Below are positions 8,607-16,855 of a stretch of DNA of 64,000 nucleotides, in pieces. Source of the stretch: Rhodanobacter sp. (GTDB lineage: Bacteria; Pseudomonadota; Gammaproteobacteria; Xanthomonadales; Rhodanobacteraceae); assembly GCA_024711345.1 (NCBI GenBank), contig JANJTA010000040.1, positions 57,288 through 121,287 of the forward strand. The letters are read 5' to 3'. Position 1 is the first letter of the stretch; each line of letters opens with the position of its first letter. The translations under genes and the position numbers were made by a program. The notes beneath the pieces are model-generated. The model did not search any database and was not told where the DNA came from. It saw only the letters and a list, made by a program, of their open reading frames with translations.

Positions 8607-8861
8607 TCAGGCGGCGCGGGTCCGGCAGGCCTGCAGTTCGTCGTCCACCAGCGCGCGCAGCGCCGGGTCGCGGATGGCAAACAGCTCGAACACGCCCAGC
8701 GCCTGCAGGGTCGGCAGTTGCGCCAGCAGGCGCGGTTCGGCCTCGCGCCGCACCGCTTCCGGGGTGGCCGGGTCCAGCATCAGCTGGGCGTGCACCACGA
8801 ATTCGGTGAGCGCGTCGGTGCATGGGGCGTGCGTCGGGGTGGGGACGGGGAGCAGCGACAT
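8607..8861 (-). CDS. small hypothetical protein, 84 aa
   Basis: I do not recognise this family. The 84-aa product has a proline-rich N-terminus (PVPTPTHAP) and an amphipathic alpha-helical rest, with no signal peptide or membrane segment. Two cysteines are present (about residues 14 and 79). ATG 8861 is chosen because GGAG lies 7 bases upstream on the minus strand; an alternative ATG is at 8876. It is divergent from the XRE regulator at 9080, with about 220 bases between, so it may be a target of that regulator. Coding status is supported by the ribosome site and by filling the gap after the marR operon, but not by homology. Confidence 0.6.
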   Translation of the reverse strand: MSLLPVPTPTHAPCTDALTEFVVHAQLMLDPATPEAVRREAEPRLLAQLPTLQALGVFELFAIRDPALRALVDDELQACRTRAA

Positions 8862-9079
8862 GTCGATCTCCTGCATGGATGACACCAGGACGTCTGAGCA
8901 CGGCACGCCGTGACAGCCGGCGGCAGGGCGGGCCGGAGGAGCGGCGCAGAGGGGAGACCGCGGCGTCACGCTCGCGTGCGGGGCACATGACTTGGGGGAC
9001 AGGCGACGGTAGGGCGCCGCCGCTAACATGGGAAGGCAGTCCCCACTGCTGGTACTCCCACTACCACCCGGGCTTGCCC

Positions 9080-9943
9080 ATGCGCCCCTCCCTGCAACGC
9101 ACCGAGCTGAAGGCCTTCCTGCGCGCGCGCCGCGCCGCGCTCACCCCCGAGGCGGCGGGCCTGCCGCGCGGATCACGCCGGCTGACCCCGGGGCTGCGCC
9201 GCGAGGAGGTGGCGGCGCTGGCCGGGGTCGGCGTCACCTGGTACACGTGGCTGGAGCAGGGCCGGGCGATCAACGTGTCGGCCGCGGCGCTGGCGCGGAT
9301 CGCGCACGCGCTGGCGCTGTCGCCGACCGACGAGGCCTACCTGTTCGCGCTGATGGGCCTGTCCCGCACCGACGTGCCGGAACACCACTTCAGCCTGCCG
9401 CCGGTGGTGCGCGAGGTACTGGACCTGTACCAGGCGCCGGCCTTCGTGCTGGACACGGTGTTCAACCTGCTGGCCTGGAACCGCATGGCGCAGTGCCTGT
9501 ACGACTTCGGCGAGTTCACCGGCCCGTTCGCCGACAACCATCTGTGGAACGCGTTCATGAACCCGGCGCGGCGGCGGCTGTACCCGGATTTCGAGAACGG
9601 CGCGCTGAACCTGCTCGGCATGTTCCGCATGAACCAGGCGGCGCATCCGGAAGACCCGCGCTTCCAGCAGTTGATCGAGGCGCTGGGCGCGGCCAGCGCG
9701 GAGTTCGTCGAACTGTGGCAGCGCTGCCATACGGCGCCGCTGAGCGCGATCACGGTGCCGTTCTTCCACCCCGAATTCGGCGACCTCAGCATCCACTCGG
9801 TACGCCTGCCGATCCGCGACGGCGACCACGTCGACCGCGCCACCGCGTTCTTCTTCGCCCCGGCGGATGCCGCCACCGCGGCGAGCTTCGCCCGCGTCGC
9901 CCGCCGTCTCGCCGCGTCGCAGGCCACGCCGGCGCAGGCCTGA
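9080..9943 (+). CDS. XRE-family regulator with MmyB-like ligand-binding domain
   Basis: A 287-aa regulator. The N-terminal helix-turn-helix (about residues 30-80) contains LRREEVAALAGVGVTWYTWL and EQGRAINVSAAALARIAHAL, typical of the MmyB/MLTR group. The remaining 180 residues match the PAS-like ligand-binding domain of that group (LDLYQAPAFVLDTVFNLLAW near 110-135 and IHSVRLPIRDG near 240). In other bacteria members bind fatty-acid-like or other small ligands and usually control a divergent neighbour. Here the neighbour is the 84-aa unknown at 8607-8861. The gene converges on the RND permease with only 31 bases between. Confidence 0.9.
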   Translation: MRPSLQRTELKAFLRARRAALTPEAAGLPRGSRRLTPGLRREEVAALAGVGVTWYTWLEQGRAINVSAAALARIAHALALSPTDEAYLFALMGLSRTDVPEHHFSLPPVVREVLDLYQAPAFVLDTVFNLLAWNRMAQCLYDFGEFTGPFADNHLWNAFMNPARRRLYPDFENGALNLLGMFRMNQAAHPEDPRFQQLIEALGAASAEFVELWQRCHTAPLSAITVPFFHPEFGDLSIHSVRLPIRDGDHVDRATAFFFAPADAATAASFARVARRLAASQATPAQA

Positions 9944-9950
9944 ACCTCGT

Positions 9951-9967
9951 GCCGCCGCGCCGGCGGC
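9951..9967. terminator. short GC hairpin between convergent genes
   Basis: GCCGCCG (9951-9957) pairs with CGGCGGC (9961-9967) around a 3-base loop, in the 31-base gap between the XRE regulator and the RND permease stop codons. No T-run follows, so termination is uncertain. Confidence 0.3.
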
Positions 9968-9974
9968 GCGCGGA

Positions 9975-12900
9975 TCAGCCCGCGTCGCGGCCGGGCAGGT
10001 GGCGGCCGCCGTCGCGTGCCAGCCACCCGTAATACAGCAGCGGAATCACCAGCAGGGTCAGCACGGTGGACACCAGCACGCCGAACACCAGCGACACCGC
10101 CAGGCCCTGGAAGATCGGATCGCCCAGGATGAAGAACGCGCCGAGCATCGCCGCCAGTGCGGTGAGGATGATCGGCTTGGCGCGCACCGCGCCGGCCTCG
10201 ACCACCGCCGCTTCCAGGCTCAGCCCCGCCGCCAGCGAATGGTTGATGAAGTCCACCAGCAGGATCGAGTTGCGCACGATGATGCCGGCCAGCGCGATCA
10301 TGCCGATCATCGAGGTGGCGGTGAACTGCGCGCCGAACAGCCAGTGGCCCGGCATCACGCCGATCACGGTCAGCGGGATCGGCGCCATGATGATCAGCGG
10401 CACCAGGTAGCTGCGGAACTGCCCGACCACCAGCAGGTAGATCAGCAACAGGCCCATCGAGTAGGCGATGCCCATGTCGCGGAACGTCTCCAGGGTGATC
10501 TCCCACTCGCCGCTCCAGCGCACCGAGTAGCCGCTGGCCTCGACCGGCGCCGCGGTGAACTCCTGTGCGAGCTGGCGGCCGTCCAGGCGCGTCTGGCCGA
10601 TCTTGCCGACCAGCCGGAACATGCCGTAGACCGGGCTGTCCTCGCTGCCGGCATCGTCGCCGGTGACGAAGGCGTAGGGCAGCAGGTCCTTGTGGTAGAC
10701 CGCGTCGGCCCACGGCCGGGTGACCACCTTCACCACCTCGGAGATCGGCACCAGCTGGCCGGCAGCGGAGCGCACGCGCAGCGTGAGCACGCTGTCCAGC
10801 GAACCCAGCGCGGCCGACGGCAGCCGCAGCACGATCGGCACCGCGTACTTGGCGTTCTCGTCCGCCACGTAGCTGGCCGGCATGCCGCCCAGGCCGGCGC
10901 GCAGCGCGTCGACGATGTCGGCCTGGCTGATACCCAGCGCGGCCGCGCGCGCGCGGTCGATCTCGACCAGCTGGCGCGTCGCCTGCGGGTTCTCCGTGCT
11001 CAGGTTGACGTCGACGATGCCCGGCGTGCGCTCGAACAGCTGCGCCAGTGCCAGCGCGACCCCACGCTGGTCGCGGTAGTCCGCTCCGTAGATCTCGGCC
11101 ACGATCGGCGCCATCACCGGCGGCCCGGGCGGCACCTCGGCCACCACCAGGCGGGCGTGGAAGCGCTGCGCCACCGCCGCCAGCGCCGGGCGCACCGCCA
11201 GCGCGACCTGGTGGCTTTGCCGCTGGCGCTCGCCCTTGTCGACCAGGTTGACCTGGATGTCGCCCTGGTACGGCTGGTTGCGCAGGTAGTACTGGCGCAC
11301 CAGCCCGTTGAAGTTCATCGGCGCCGAGGTGCCGGCGTAGAGCTGGTAGTCCTTCACCTCCGGCACGCCCTCCAGCACGCGGCCGAGCTCGACCAGCACG
11401 CGCTGCGTCTGCTCCAGGGTCGAGCCCTCGGGCATGTTCAGCACCACCTGAAACTCGGACTTGTTGTCGAACGGCAGCATCTTCAGCACCACCAGCTTGA
11501 CCCCGGCCAGGCCGGCCGCCAGCAGCACCAGCACGCTCATGCCGAGGAACAGCCGGCGCCGGTTGCGCGCCGCCTTCGGGTGGCCGAGGAACGGGCGCAT
11601 CACGCGGGTGAACAGGTGCTGCAGGAAACCGTCGATGCGCGAGTGCTCCGCCGCGCCGGCCGCCGGCGCGTGACGGCGCAGCAGCTGGTAGGCCAGCCAG
11701 GGCGTGACCACGAAGGCCACCGCCAGCGAGATCAGCATGCCGACCGAGGCGTTGATCGGGATCGGCCGCATGTACGGCCCCATCAGCCCGCCGACGAAGG
11801 CCATCGGCAGCAGCGCGGCGATCACCGTGAAGGTGGCCAGGATGGTCGGCCCGCCCACCTCGTCCACCGCGGCGGGAATCGCCTGCAGCAGGCTCTTGTC
11901 GCCGCGCGCCATGTGCCGGTGGATGTTCTCCACCACCACGATCGCGTCGTCGACCAGGATGCCGATCGAGAAGATCAGCGCGAACAGCGAGACGCGGTTG
12001 ATGGTGAAGCCGATCGCCCACGAGGCGAACAGGGTCACCGCCAGCGTCACCACCACGGCGGTGCCGACCACCACCGCCTCGCGCCAGCCCAGCGCCAGCA
12101 GCACCAGCAGCACCACCGCCAGCGCGGCCAGGCCCAGGTGCAGCATCAGTTCGTCGGCCTTGTCGTTGGCGGTCTGGCCGTAGTCGCGGGTCACCGTGGC
12201 GTGCACGCCCGCGGGGATGTCCACCCCGCGCAAGGCGTCCAGCCGCTCGCGCACGGCGCCGGCGATGGTGTGGGCATTGCTGCCGGCCTTCTTGGCGATC
12301 GCCAGGGTCACCGCCGGCGCCAGCCCGGCCAGCGGCCCGGCCCGGCCCGGCGGCGTGCCGAACGAGGCCAGCCGCGTCACGTGGTTGCTGCCCGCTTCCA
12401 CGCGGGCCACGTCGGACAGGTACAGCGGACGGCCGTCGCTCAGCCCGATCACCAGCTGCGCCACCTCGTCCGCATTCATCAGCAAGCTGCCGGCCTTGAC
12501 CGGCAGGTCGCGGTTGCCGCCGATCTCGCTGCCGGCGTCGACCGCCACGTTGGCCGCCTTCAGCGTGCGCACCAGATCGGCGACGGCAAGCTGATGGGTG
12601 GCCAGTCGGGCCGGATCCAGCTCGACCATCACCGCGCGCTCCGGCGCGCCGATGGTATAGACGTCGCGCGTGCCGGGCACGCGCTTGAGCTCGGTCTCCA
12701 GCGTGTGCGCCACCTTGGCCAGCTGCTCGGGCGTGGCCTCCGGGCGGTCGGACCACAGGGTCACCGCCATCATCGGCACGTCGTCGATCCCGTACGGCTT
12801 CACCAGCGGCTGGCCGACGCCGAGCCCCGGCGGCACCCAGTCGGCGTTGGAATACAGCTTGTTGTACAGGTCGACCAGCGCCTGCTGGCGCGGCACGCCG

Positions 12901-13217
12901 ACGTCGAACTCCACCGTCACCACCGCCATGCCGGCGCGGCTCATCGAGTAGACGTGCTTGACGCCCTTGATCTCGCCGACCTTCTGCTCCAGCGGAAAAC
13001 TCACCAGGTTCTCGACGCTCTGCACGCTGGCGCCGGGATACGGCACCAGCACGTTGGCCATGGTCACTTCGATCTGCGGGTCTTCCTCCTTCGGCGTGAT
13101 GATCGTCGCGGCGATGCCCAGCAACAGCCCGGCCAGCGCCAGCAGGGGCGTGATCTGCGAGGCCTGGAACGCGCGCGCGATGCGCCCGGAGATACCCAGT
13201 CGGGCCGGCTCAGTCAT
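9975..13217 (-). CDS. RND efflux permease (AcrB/HAE1-like)
   Basis: A 1080-aa inner membrane RND pump with the duplicated layout: TM1 near residue 20, a large periplasmic loop, six TM segments, a second loop and five more TMs. The proton-relay acidic pair is in TM4 (SIGILVDDAIVVVENIHRHM), as in drug-type RND pumps rather than metal pumps. ATG 13217 is used because it overlaps the adaptor stop by 8 bases (ATGACTGA); the in-frame start at 13274 would lie deep in the adaptor gene. It is the last gene of an operon that begins with an SQR-like flavoprotein and DUF2892/DUF302 genes. A role in exporting a sulfur-related or thiol-reactive compound is therefore possible, but that is inference. Confidence 0.93.
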   Translation of the reverse strand: MTEPARLGISGRIARAFQASQITPLLALAGLLLGIAATIITPKEEDPQIEVTMANVLVPYPGASVQSVENLVSFPLEQKVGEIKGVKHVYSMSRAGMAVVTVEFDVGVPRQQALVDLYNKLYSNADWVPPGLGVGQPLVKPYGIDDVPMMAVTLWSDRPEATPEQLAKVAHTLETELKRVPGTRDVYTIGAPERAVMVELDPARLATHQLAVADLVRTLKAANVAVDAGSEIGGNRDLPVKAGSLLMNADEVAQLVIGLSDGRPLYLSDVARVEAGSNHVTRLASFGTPPGRAGPLAGLAPAVTLAIAKKAGSNAHTIAGAVRERLDALRGVDIPAGVHATVTRDYGQTANDKADELMLHLGLAALAVVLLVLLALGWREAVVVGTAVVVTLAVTLFASWAIGFTINRVSLFALIFSIGILVDDAIVVVENIHRHMARGDKSLLQAIPAAVDEVGGPTILATFTVIAALLPMAFVGGLMGPYMRPIPINASVGMLISLAVAFVVTPWLAYQLLRRHAPAAGAAEHSRIDGFLQHLFTRVMRPFLGHPKAARNRRRLFLGMSVLVLLAAGLAGVKLVVLKMLPFDNKSEFQVVLNMPEGSTLEQTQRVLVELGRVLEGVPEVKDYQLYAGTSAPMNFNGLVRQYYLRNQPYQGDIQVNLVDKGERQRQSHQVALAVRPALAAVAQRFHARLVVAEVPPGPPVMAPIVAEIYGADYRDQRGVALALAQLFERTPGIVDVNLSTENPQATRQLVEIDRARAAALGISQADIVDALRAGLGGMPASYVADENAKYAVPIVLRLPSAALGSLDSVLTLRVRSAAGQLVPISEVVKVVTRPWADAVYHKDLLPYAFVTGDDAGSEDSPVYGMFRLVGKIGQTRLDGRQLAQEFTAAPVEASGYSVRWSGEWEITLETFRDMGIAYSMGLLLIYLLVVGQFRSYLVPLIIMAPIPLTVIGVMPGHWLFGAQFTATSMIGMIALAGIIVRNSILLVDFINHSLAAGLSLEAAVVEAGAVRAKPIILTALAAMLGAFFILGDPIFQGLAVSLVFGVLVSTVLTLLVIPLLYYGWLARDGGRHLPGRDAG

Positions 13218-14319
13218 GGGCGGAGGCGCCGCTGGAAGGCTGGCCGGCCGCGTGCCGCGCGACCAGCCAGGCACGCGCCGCCTGCGGGTCGCGGGCCACG
13301 CGCTCGCCGTCGTCGAGCCCGGCCAGGATCTCGACCTGCTCGCCCTCGTGCGCGCCGAGGCGCAGCTGGCGCAGGCTCACGCCGTGCGCGTCGATCACGT
13401 AGACGCCGACCAGCTCGCCGCGCCGCACCAGTGCCGAGGCGGGCAGCAGCAGGCGCTTCGCCGCGCCGGTGGCGAACGCCACCTTCACCGTCATGCCCGG
13501 ATACAGGCCATCGCTGTCCGCCGGCAGCGGCAGGCGCACGTTGAAGGTGTGGGTCTGCGGGTCGGCATAGGGAAACACCTCGACCGCCGCGGCCGCGATG
13601 CGCCGGTCGCCGCTCAGCACCTGCGCGGAGTGGAACTGGCGGATCGCCTCGACCGCGCTTTGCGGCACCTGCACGTTGACCCGCAGCTGATCCAGCGCCT
13701 GCAGCTGGATCAGCGGCTGCGGCGACGGCGGCCCGGCCTGCACGGCCTCGCCCACGTGCACGAAACGGCGCGTGATGATGCCGGCGAACGGCGCGCGCAG
13801 CACGGTGTAGTCCAGCTGCTGGCCGACGTTCGCCAACTGCGCGCGCGCGGCATCGCGCGCCGCCCGGGCCGCATCGCGCGCGGCGCGCTGCTGGTCCATT
13901 TGCGCGGCGGATACGTAGCCTTTCGCGTAGACCGCCTCGATGCGCTGGAAAGCAGCCTGCGCATCCTTGTAGGTGGCTTCGGCCGAGGCCAGCTGCGCCT
14001 GCGCGGCCTGGCGCGCGGATTGCTGCTCCACGTCGCTGAAGCGCACCAGCACGTCGCCCTTGGCCACCACGTCGTTGACGTCGTGCGGCAGTTCGCGCAC
14101 GCGCGCATTGGTCTGCGCGGTGATCGTCACCTGCTGCACGGCCTCGACCACGCCATCCCAGAGCTGCTGCCGCGGCGCGTCCTCCGCGTGCACGACGAGC
14201 GCCGCCAGCGCCGGCGGCTTCGCTGCGGCATCGCCGGCGTCCGGCTTGCCGCCGCAGCCGGCGAGCAGGCCCAGCGCGAGCAGCGCGGCAGGCAGCAGGC
14301 GGTGACGGTGCATGCTCAT
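13210..14319 (-). CDS. RND periplasmic adaptor lipoprotein
   Basis: A 369-aa membrane fusion protein whose N-terminus is a lipoprotein signal with lipobox LLAGC (Cys near residue 20). It has the lipoyl/hairpin/beta-barrel order of AcrA-type adaptors: lipoyl half VTITAQTNARVRELPHDVND, a coiled-coil hairpin with Ala/Arg/Gln repeats (about 80-150), the second half LRAPFAGIITRRFVHVGEAV and a membrane-proximal domain. Start 14319 overlaps the stop of the DUF302 gene (ATGA), and its own stop overlaps the permease start. The three genes are therefore translationally coupled. No outer membrane factor is encoded in this operon. Confidence 0.92.
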   Translation of the reverse strand: MSMHRHRLLPAALLALGLLAGCGGKPDAGDAAAKPPALAALVVHAEDAPRQQLWDGVVEAVQQVTITAQTNARVRELPHDVNDVVAKGDVLVRFSDVEQQSARQAAQAQLASAEATYKDAQAAFQRIEAVYAKGYVSAAQMDQQRAARDAARAARDAARAQLANVGQQLDYTVLRAPFAGIITRRFVHVGEAVQAGPPSPQPLIQLQALDQLRVNVQVPQSAVEAIRQFHSAQVLSGDRRIAAAAVEVFPYADPQTHTFNVRLPLPADSDGLYPGMTVKVAFATGAAKRLLLPASALVRRGELVGVYVIDAHGVSLRQLRLGAHEGEQVEILAGLDDGERVARDPQAARAWLVARHAAGQPSSGASAHD

Positions 14320-14699
14320 GCGGCCTCGTCGATCATCGCCATGGTCGCGCGCTCGACCTCCTGCGCGATCGCGGCCAGCGAGGCATCCTGCGACAGCATG
14401 CCGAGCATCGGCACCGGCTTGATCATGCCGATGCGCGTGCCGCCGTCCTCGGTGTACACCGAGATGCGGCAGGGCAGCGCCATGTTCAGGCGCAGGTCGG
14501 TGGCCAGCACGCTGGCGGCGTGGCGCGGGCTGCACACCTCGAATACCTTGCACTGCCCGGCGAACGCAAAGCCCTTGCTGCGCAAGGTGGCGCCCAGGTC
14601 GTGCACGTGCAGCACGCCGAACTGGTGGCGTTTGACCGCGGCGTCGAGATCGCTGACCGCGTCGTCGAACGATTTTGCCGATTCCACGATGTAGTACAT
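14316..14699 (-). CDS. DUF302 domain protein
   Basis: A 127-aa protein of the DUF302 family, recognised by the start YYIVESAKSFDDAVSDLDAA, the GVLHVHDLG segment and the conserved basic/Cys region MALPCRISVYTEDGGTRIGM near residues 88-108. The biochemical role of the family is not established. Members are often found beside redox and sulfur genes, as here, between DUF2892 and the RND adaptor. ATG 14699 is chosen because the family normally begins there; a 49-residue upstream extension in frame runs back into the DUF2892 gene and is not credible. Confidence 0.88.
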   Translation of the reverse strand: MYYIVESAKSFDDAVSDLDAAVKRHQFGVLHVHDLGATLRSKGFAFAGQCKVFEVCSPRHAASVLATDLRLNMALPCRISVYTEDGGTRIGMIKPVPMLGMLSQDASLAAIAQEVERATMAMIDEAA

Positions 14700-14728
14700 G
14701 GTGCTTGCCTCACTCGCGCGCAGCGCGT

Positions 14729-14935
14729 TCACGACTTGACTGCGCAGGCCGGCTTCAGGCCCAGCTTGCGCAGGAGGATGGCCAGCGGACAGAAGCCGCT
14801 GAAGGCGGACTGGAACAGGTTCAGTCCGACGAAGGCGGTCAGCCACAACCAGCCGGGCGACACGAAGTGGGCGAGGCCCAGGCTGATCAGGATCACCGCG
14901 CCGGCAAAGGCCCGTACCGCGTTTTCGACAGTCAT
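14729..14935 (-). CDS. DUF2892 (YgaP-like) inner membrane protein
   Basis: A 68-aa protein with two hydrophobic helices (about residues 8-24 and 28-45) and the DUF2892 signature NLFQSAFSGFCPLAILLRKL. In YgaP this domain is fused to a rhodanese, and stand-alone copies occur in BigR/SqrR persulfide regulons, so a part in sulfane-sulfur handling at the membrane is likely. It lies 34 bases after the SQR-like gene and 29 bases before the DUF302 gene, in one operon. Confidence 0.9.
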   Translation of the reverse strand: MTVENAVRAFAGAVILISLGLAHFVSPGWLWLTAFVGLNLFQSAFSGFCPLAILLRKLGLKPACAVKS

Positions 14936-14969
14936 GTTGTTCTCCTGCAGTGGATGGATGGCGGGCGCT

Positions 14970-16256
14970 TCAGTCCGCCTTGACGTCCGGTTTGAGGCGG
15001 TCGATGCCGAACGCCTCCATGATGGTTTTCTCGTAGATCGGGTCGGCCTGGCCCTTGCGCATCTTGCGCAGGAAGTACTTCTCGTAGGCGACCTTGGCCA
15101 GGTGCACCCATTTGCCGGTCATCGCCTTGGTCACGTTGCGCGGCGGAATCTGCGGCAGGGCGATGAAGGCGAAGCCGCGGTCGCCCATGTCGGCCAGGCA
15201 CATCGCGTTCCAGGTGGCGCGCGCATGCGGCGCCCGGCCGGCAATGGCCTCGCGCAGGTTGTGCGCGATGGCGGTGACCATCGACTCGATCATCAGCCCG
15301 GTCTTCGGCGCGCCGGTGGGCACCGGCGTGGCCTCCACCGGCGGGATGGCCACGCACACGCCGGCGGCGTAGACGTTGGGGTAGCTCGGGTTGCGTTGGA
15401 ACTCGTCGATCAGCACGAAGCCGCCCGGATTGACCAGACCCTCGACGTCCTTCACCGCATCGACGCCGGCGAACGAGGGCAGCAGCATCGAGAAGGCAAA
15501 CGGCAGCTCGTGCTGCTGCTGCAGCTGGCCGCGTTCGTCCAGCTGCTCGACATGCATCTTGCCGGATTCGACCGAGGTCACCCGCGCATTGGTGATCCAC
15601 TTGATGTGGCGCTGGCGCAGCTCCGATTCGAGCAGCCCCTTGGAGTCGCCGATGCCGCCCAGGCCCATGTGGCCGATGTACGGTTCGGCGCTGACGTAGG
15701 TCATCGGCACGCGGTCACGCAGCTTGCGCCGGCGCAGGTCGGTGTCCACGATCATGGCGAACTCGTAGGCGGGGCCGAAGCAGCTGGCACCCTGCGCCGC
15801 GCCGATCACGATCGGCCCCGGGTGCTTGAGGAACTCCTGGTAGGCCAGCCACGCGCGATGCGCGTGCGGGCCGGTGCAGATCGACTGCGTGAACCCGTCC
15901 GGCCCGCTGCCCGGCACCCGCTCGAACGCCAGCCGCGGCCCGGTGGTGATCACCAGGTAGTCGTAATCGAGCGTGCGCCCGTCGGCCAGCTCGATCCGGT
16001 TGTCGGCCGGGCGCACCTTGCTGGCGCTGGCGTCGATGAAATGGATGTCGCGCCGGGCCAGCGGCTGGGCGACGTCCACCCGGATCTCGTCCTGCTTGCG
16101 CCAACCCACCGCCACCCAGGGGTTGGACGGCGTGAAGTTGAACTGCGGCCCTTCGCCGACCACGGTGATCGCATGTTCGGCGCCGATGGTGTCGCGGATC
16201 TCGTAGGCCGCCGACATGCCGCCCAGGCCTGCTCCAAGAATGATGATGTTTGCCAT
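14970..16256 (-). CDS. sulfide:quinone oxidoreductase-like FAD protein
   Basis: A 428-aa flavoprotein. The N-terminal dinucleotide fold has IIILGAGLGGMSAAYEIRD (GxGxxG). Further conserved stretches are YDYLVITTGPRLAFE near residue 105, GASCFGPAYEFAMI near 155 and the C-terminal FAD site NVYAAGVCVAIPP near 315. Cysteines in the last two stretches are placed where SQR-type enzymes carry redox cysteines. SQR oxidises sulfide to sulfane sulfur and passes electrons to quinone. ATG 16256 begins the flavin fold directly; an upstream start at 16322 adds 22 residues without support. It heads the operon with DUF2892, DUF302 and the RND pump, and is divergent from the BigR-like regulator. Confidence 0.85.
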   Translation of the reverse strand: MANIIILGAGLGGMSAAYEIRDTIGAEHAITVVGEGPQFNFTPSNPWVAVGWRKQDEIRVDVAQPLARRDIHFIDASASKVRPADNRIELADGRTLDYDYLVITTGPRLAFERVPGSGPDGFTQSICTGPHAHRAWLAYQEFLKHPGPIVIGAAQGASCFGPAYEFAMIVDTDLRRRKLRDRVPMTYVSAEPYIGHMGLGGIGDSKGLLESELRQRHIKWITNARVTSVESGKMHVEQLDERGQLQQQHELPFAFSMLLPSFAGVDAVKDVEGLVNPGGFVLIDEFQRNPSYPNVYAAGVCVAIPPVEATPVPTGAPKTGLMIESMVTAIAHNLREAIAGRAPHARATWNAMCLADMGDRGFAFIALPQIPPRNVTKAMTGKWVHLAKVAYEKYFLRKMRKGQADPIYEKTIMEAFGIDRLKPDVKAD

Positions 16257-16463
16257 GGCTCGACACTCCTCTTCGGGTGTGTGGAAACGGGACAGCCCAT
16301 CTCGGCTGAAGCCAATTGCCACGGTAGGCGCTGGTGCGGCGCGGCAGCTTGACCAGGGTCAACATCCGCGACAGAAACTACTACATTAGAAATAGCTTAT
16401 TTAGATAGATGTGCTAAAGTCAAGCCCCACATCCCGCGGATCGAACCTGCCGGAGGCGCAGCC
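16257..16463. promoter_or_regulatory. divergent control region of the sulfide/persulfide cluster
   Basis: The 207-base gap between the SQR-like and ArsR-like genes holds an AT-rich patch at 16381-16420. It contains a dyad AAATA-GCT-TATTT (16390-16402) and nearby TTAGATAGAT. Such AT-rich dyads are the type of site that BigR/SqrR proteins bind, and this is the natural place for control of both transcripts. I could not assign -35/-10 boxes with confidence. GGAGG lies 8 bases before the ArsR start. Confidence 0.5.
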
Positions 16464-16814
16464 ATGCCATTACCGACCCAAGCCGACCTGGGCGCCATGC
16501 GCGCCTGCGCCGACGACGCGTCGCGCCTGCTCAAGGCGCTCGGCAATGCCCAGCGCCTGCGCGTGCTGTGCCTGCTGGTCGACCATGAGATGTCGGTGGG
16601 GCAGATCAACGAGCAGCTGCCCGACCTGGCCCAGTCCGCGCTGTCGCAGCACCTGGCCCGGCTGCGCGAGGAGGGCCTGGTGACCACGCGGCGCGAATCG
16701 CAGACCATCTGGTACGCGCTCGCGCCCGGGCCGGCCGAACGGATCATCGACGCGCTGTATGGCATCTATTGCGCGCCCGCGGAAAAGCCGCGCGCGCGCA
16801 AGTCGCGGGCGTGA
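16464..16814 (+). CDS. bigR: BigR/SqrR-type ArsR family persulfide-sensing regulator
   Basis: A 116-aa winged-helix protein of the ArsR family: LLKALGNAQRLRVLCLLVDH, then the recognition helix LAQSALSQHLARLREEGLVT. It lacks the ELxVC metal site of arsenic sensors. Two cysteines, Cys36 and Cys103, are 67 residues apart, matching the spacing of the redox pair in BigR and SqrR, which form a polysulfide bridge with sulfane sulfur and then leave DNA. Its neighbours (persulfide dioxygenase-like protein, SQR-like protein, DUF2892) are the known targets of such regulators. A third cysteine is Cys15. The start has a good GGAGG site. Confidence 0.88.
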   Translation: MPLPTQADLGAMRACADDASRLLKALGNAQRLRVLCLLVDHEMSVGQINEQLPDLAQSALSQHLARLREEGLVTTRRESQTIWYALAPGPAERIIDALYGIYCAPAEKPRARKSRA

Positions 16815-16855
16815 GCCGCGCGGCCGCGCTCCGATCAACCCGCGGGGGAACTCCC

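Noticed and set aside
9337..13544. Two open frames over 1100 codons (9337-12756 minus, 9867-13544 plus) across the RND permease
   Set aside because: Both are alternative frames of the permease and adaptor genes with no recognisable domain and extreme Arg/Ala/Gly or His/Gln composition.
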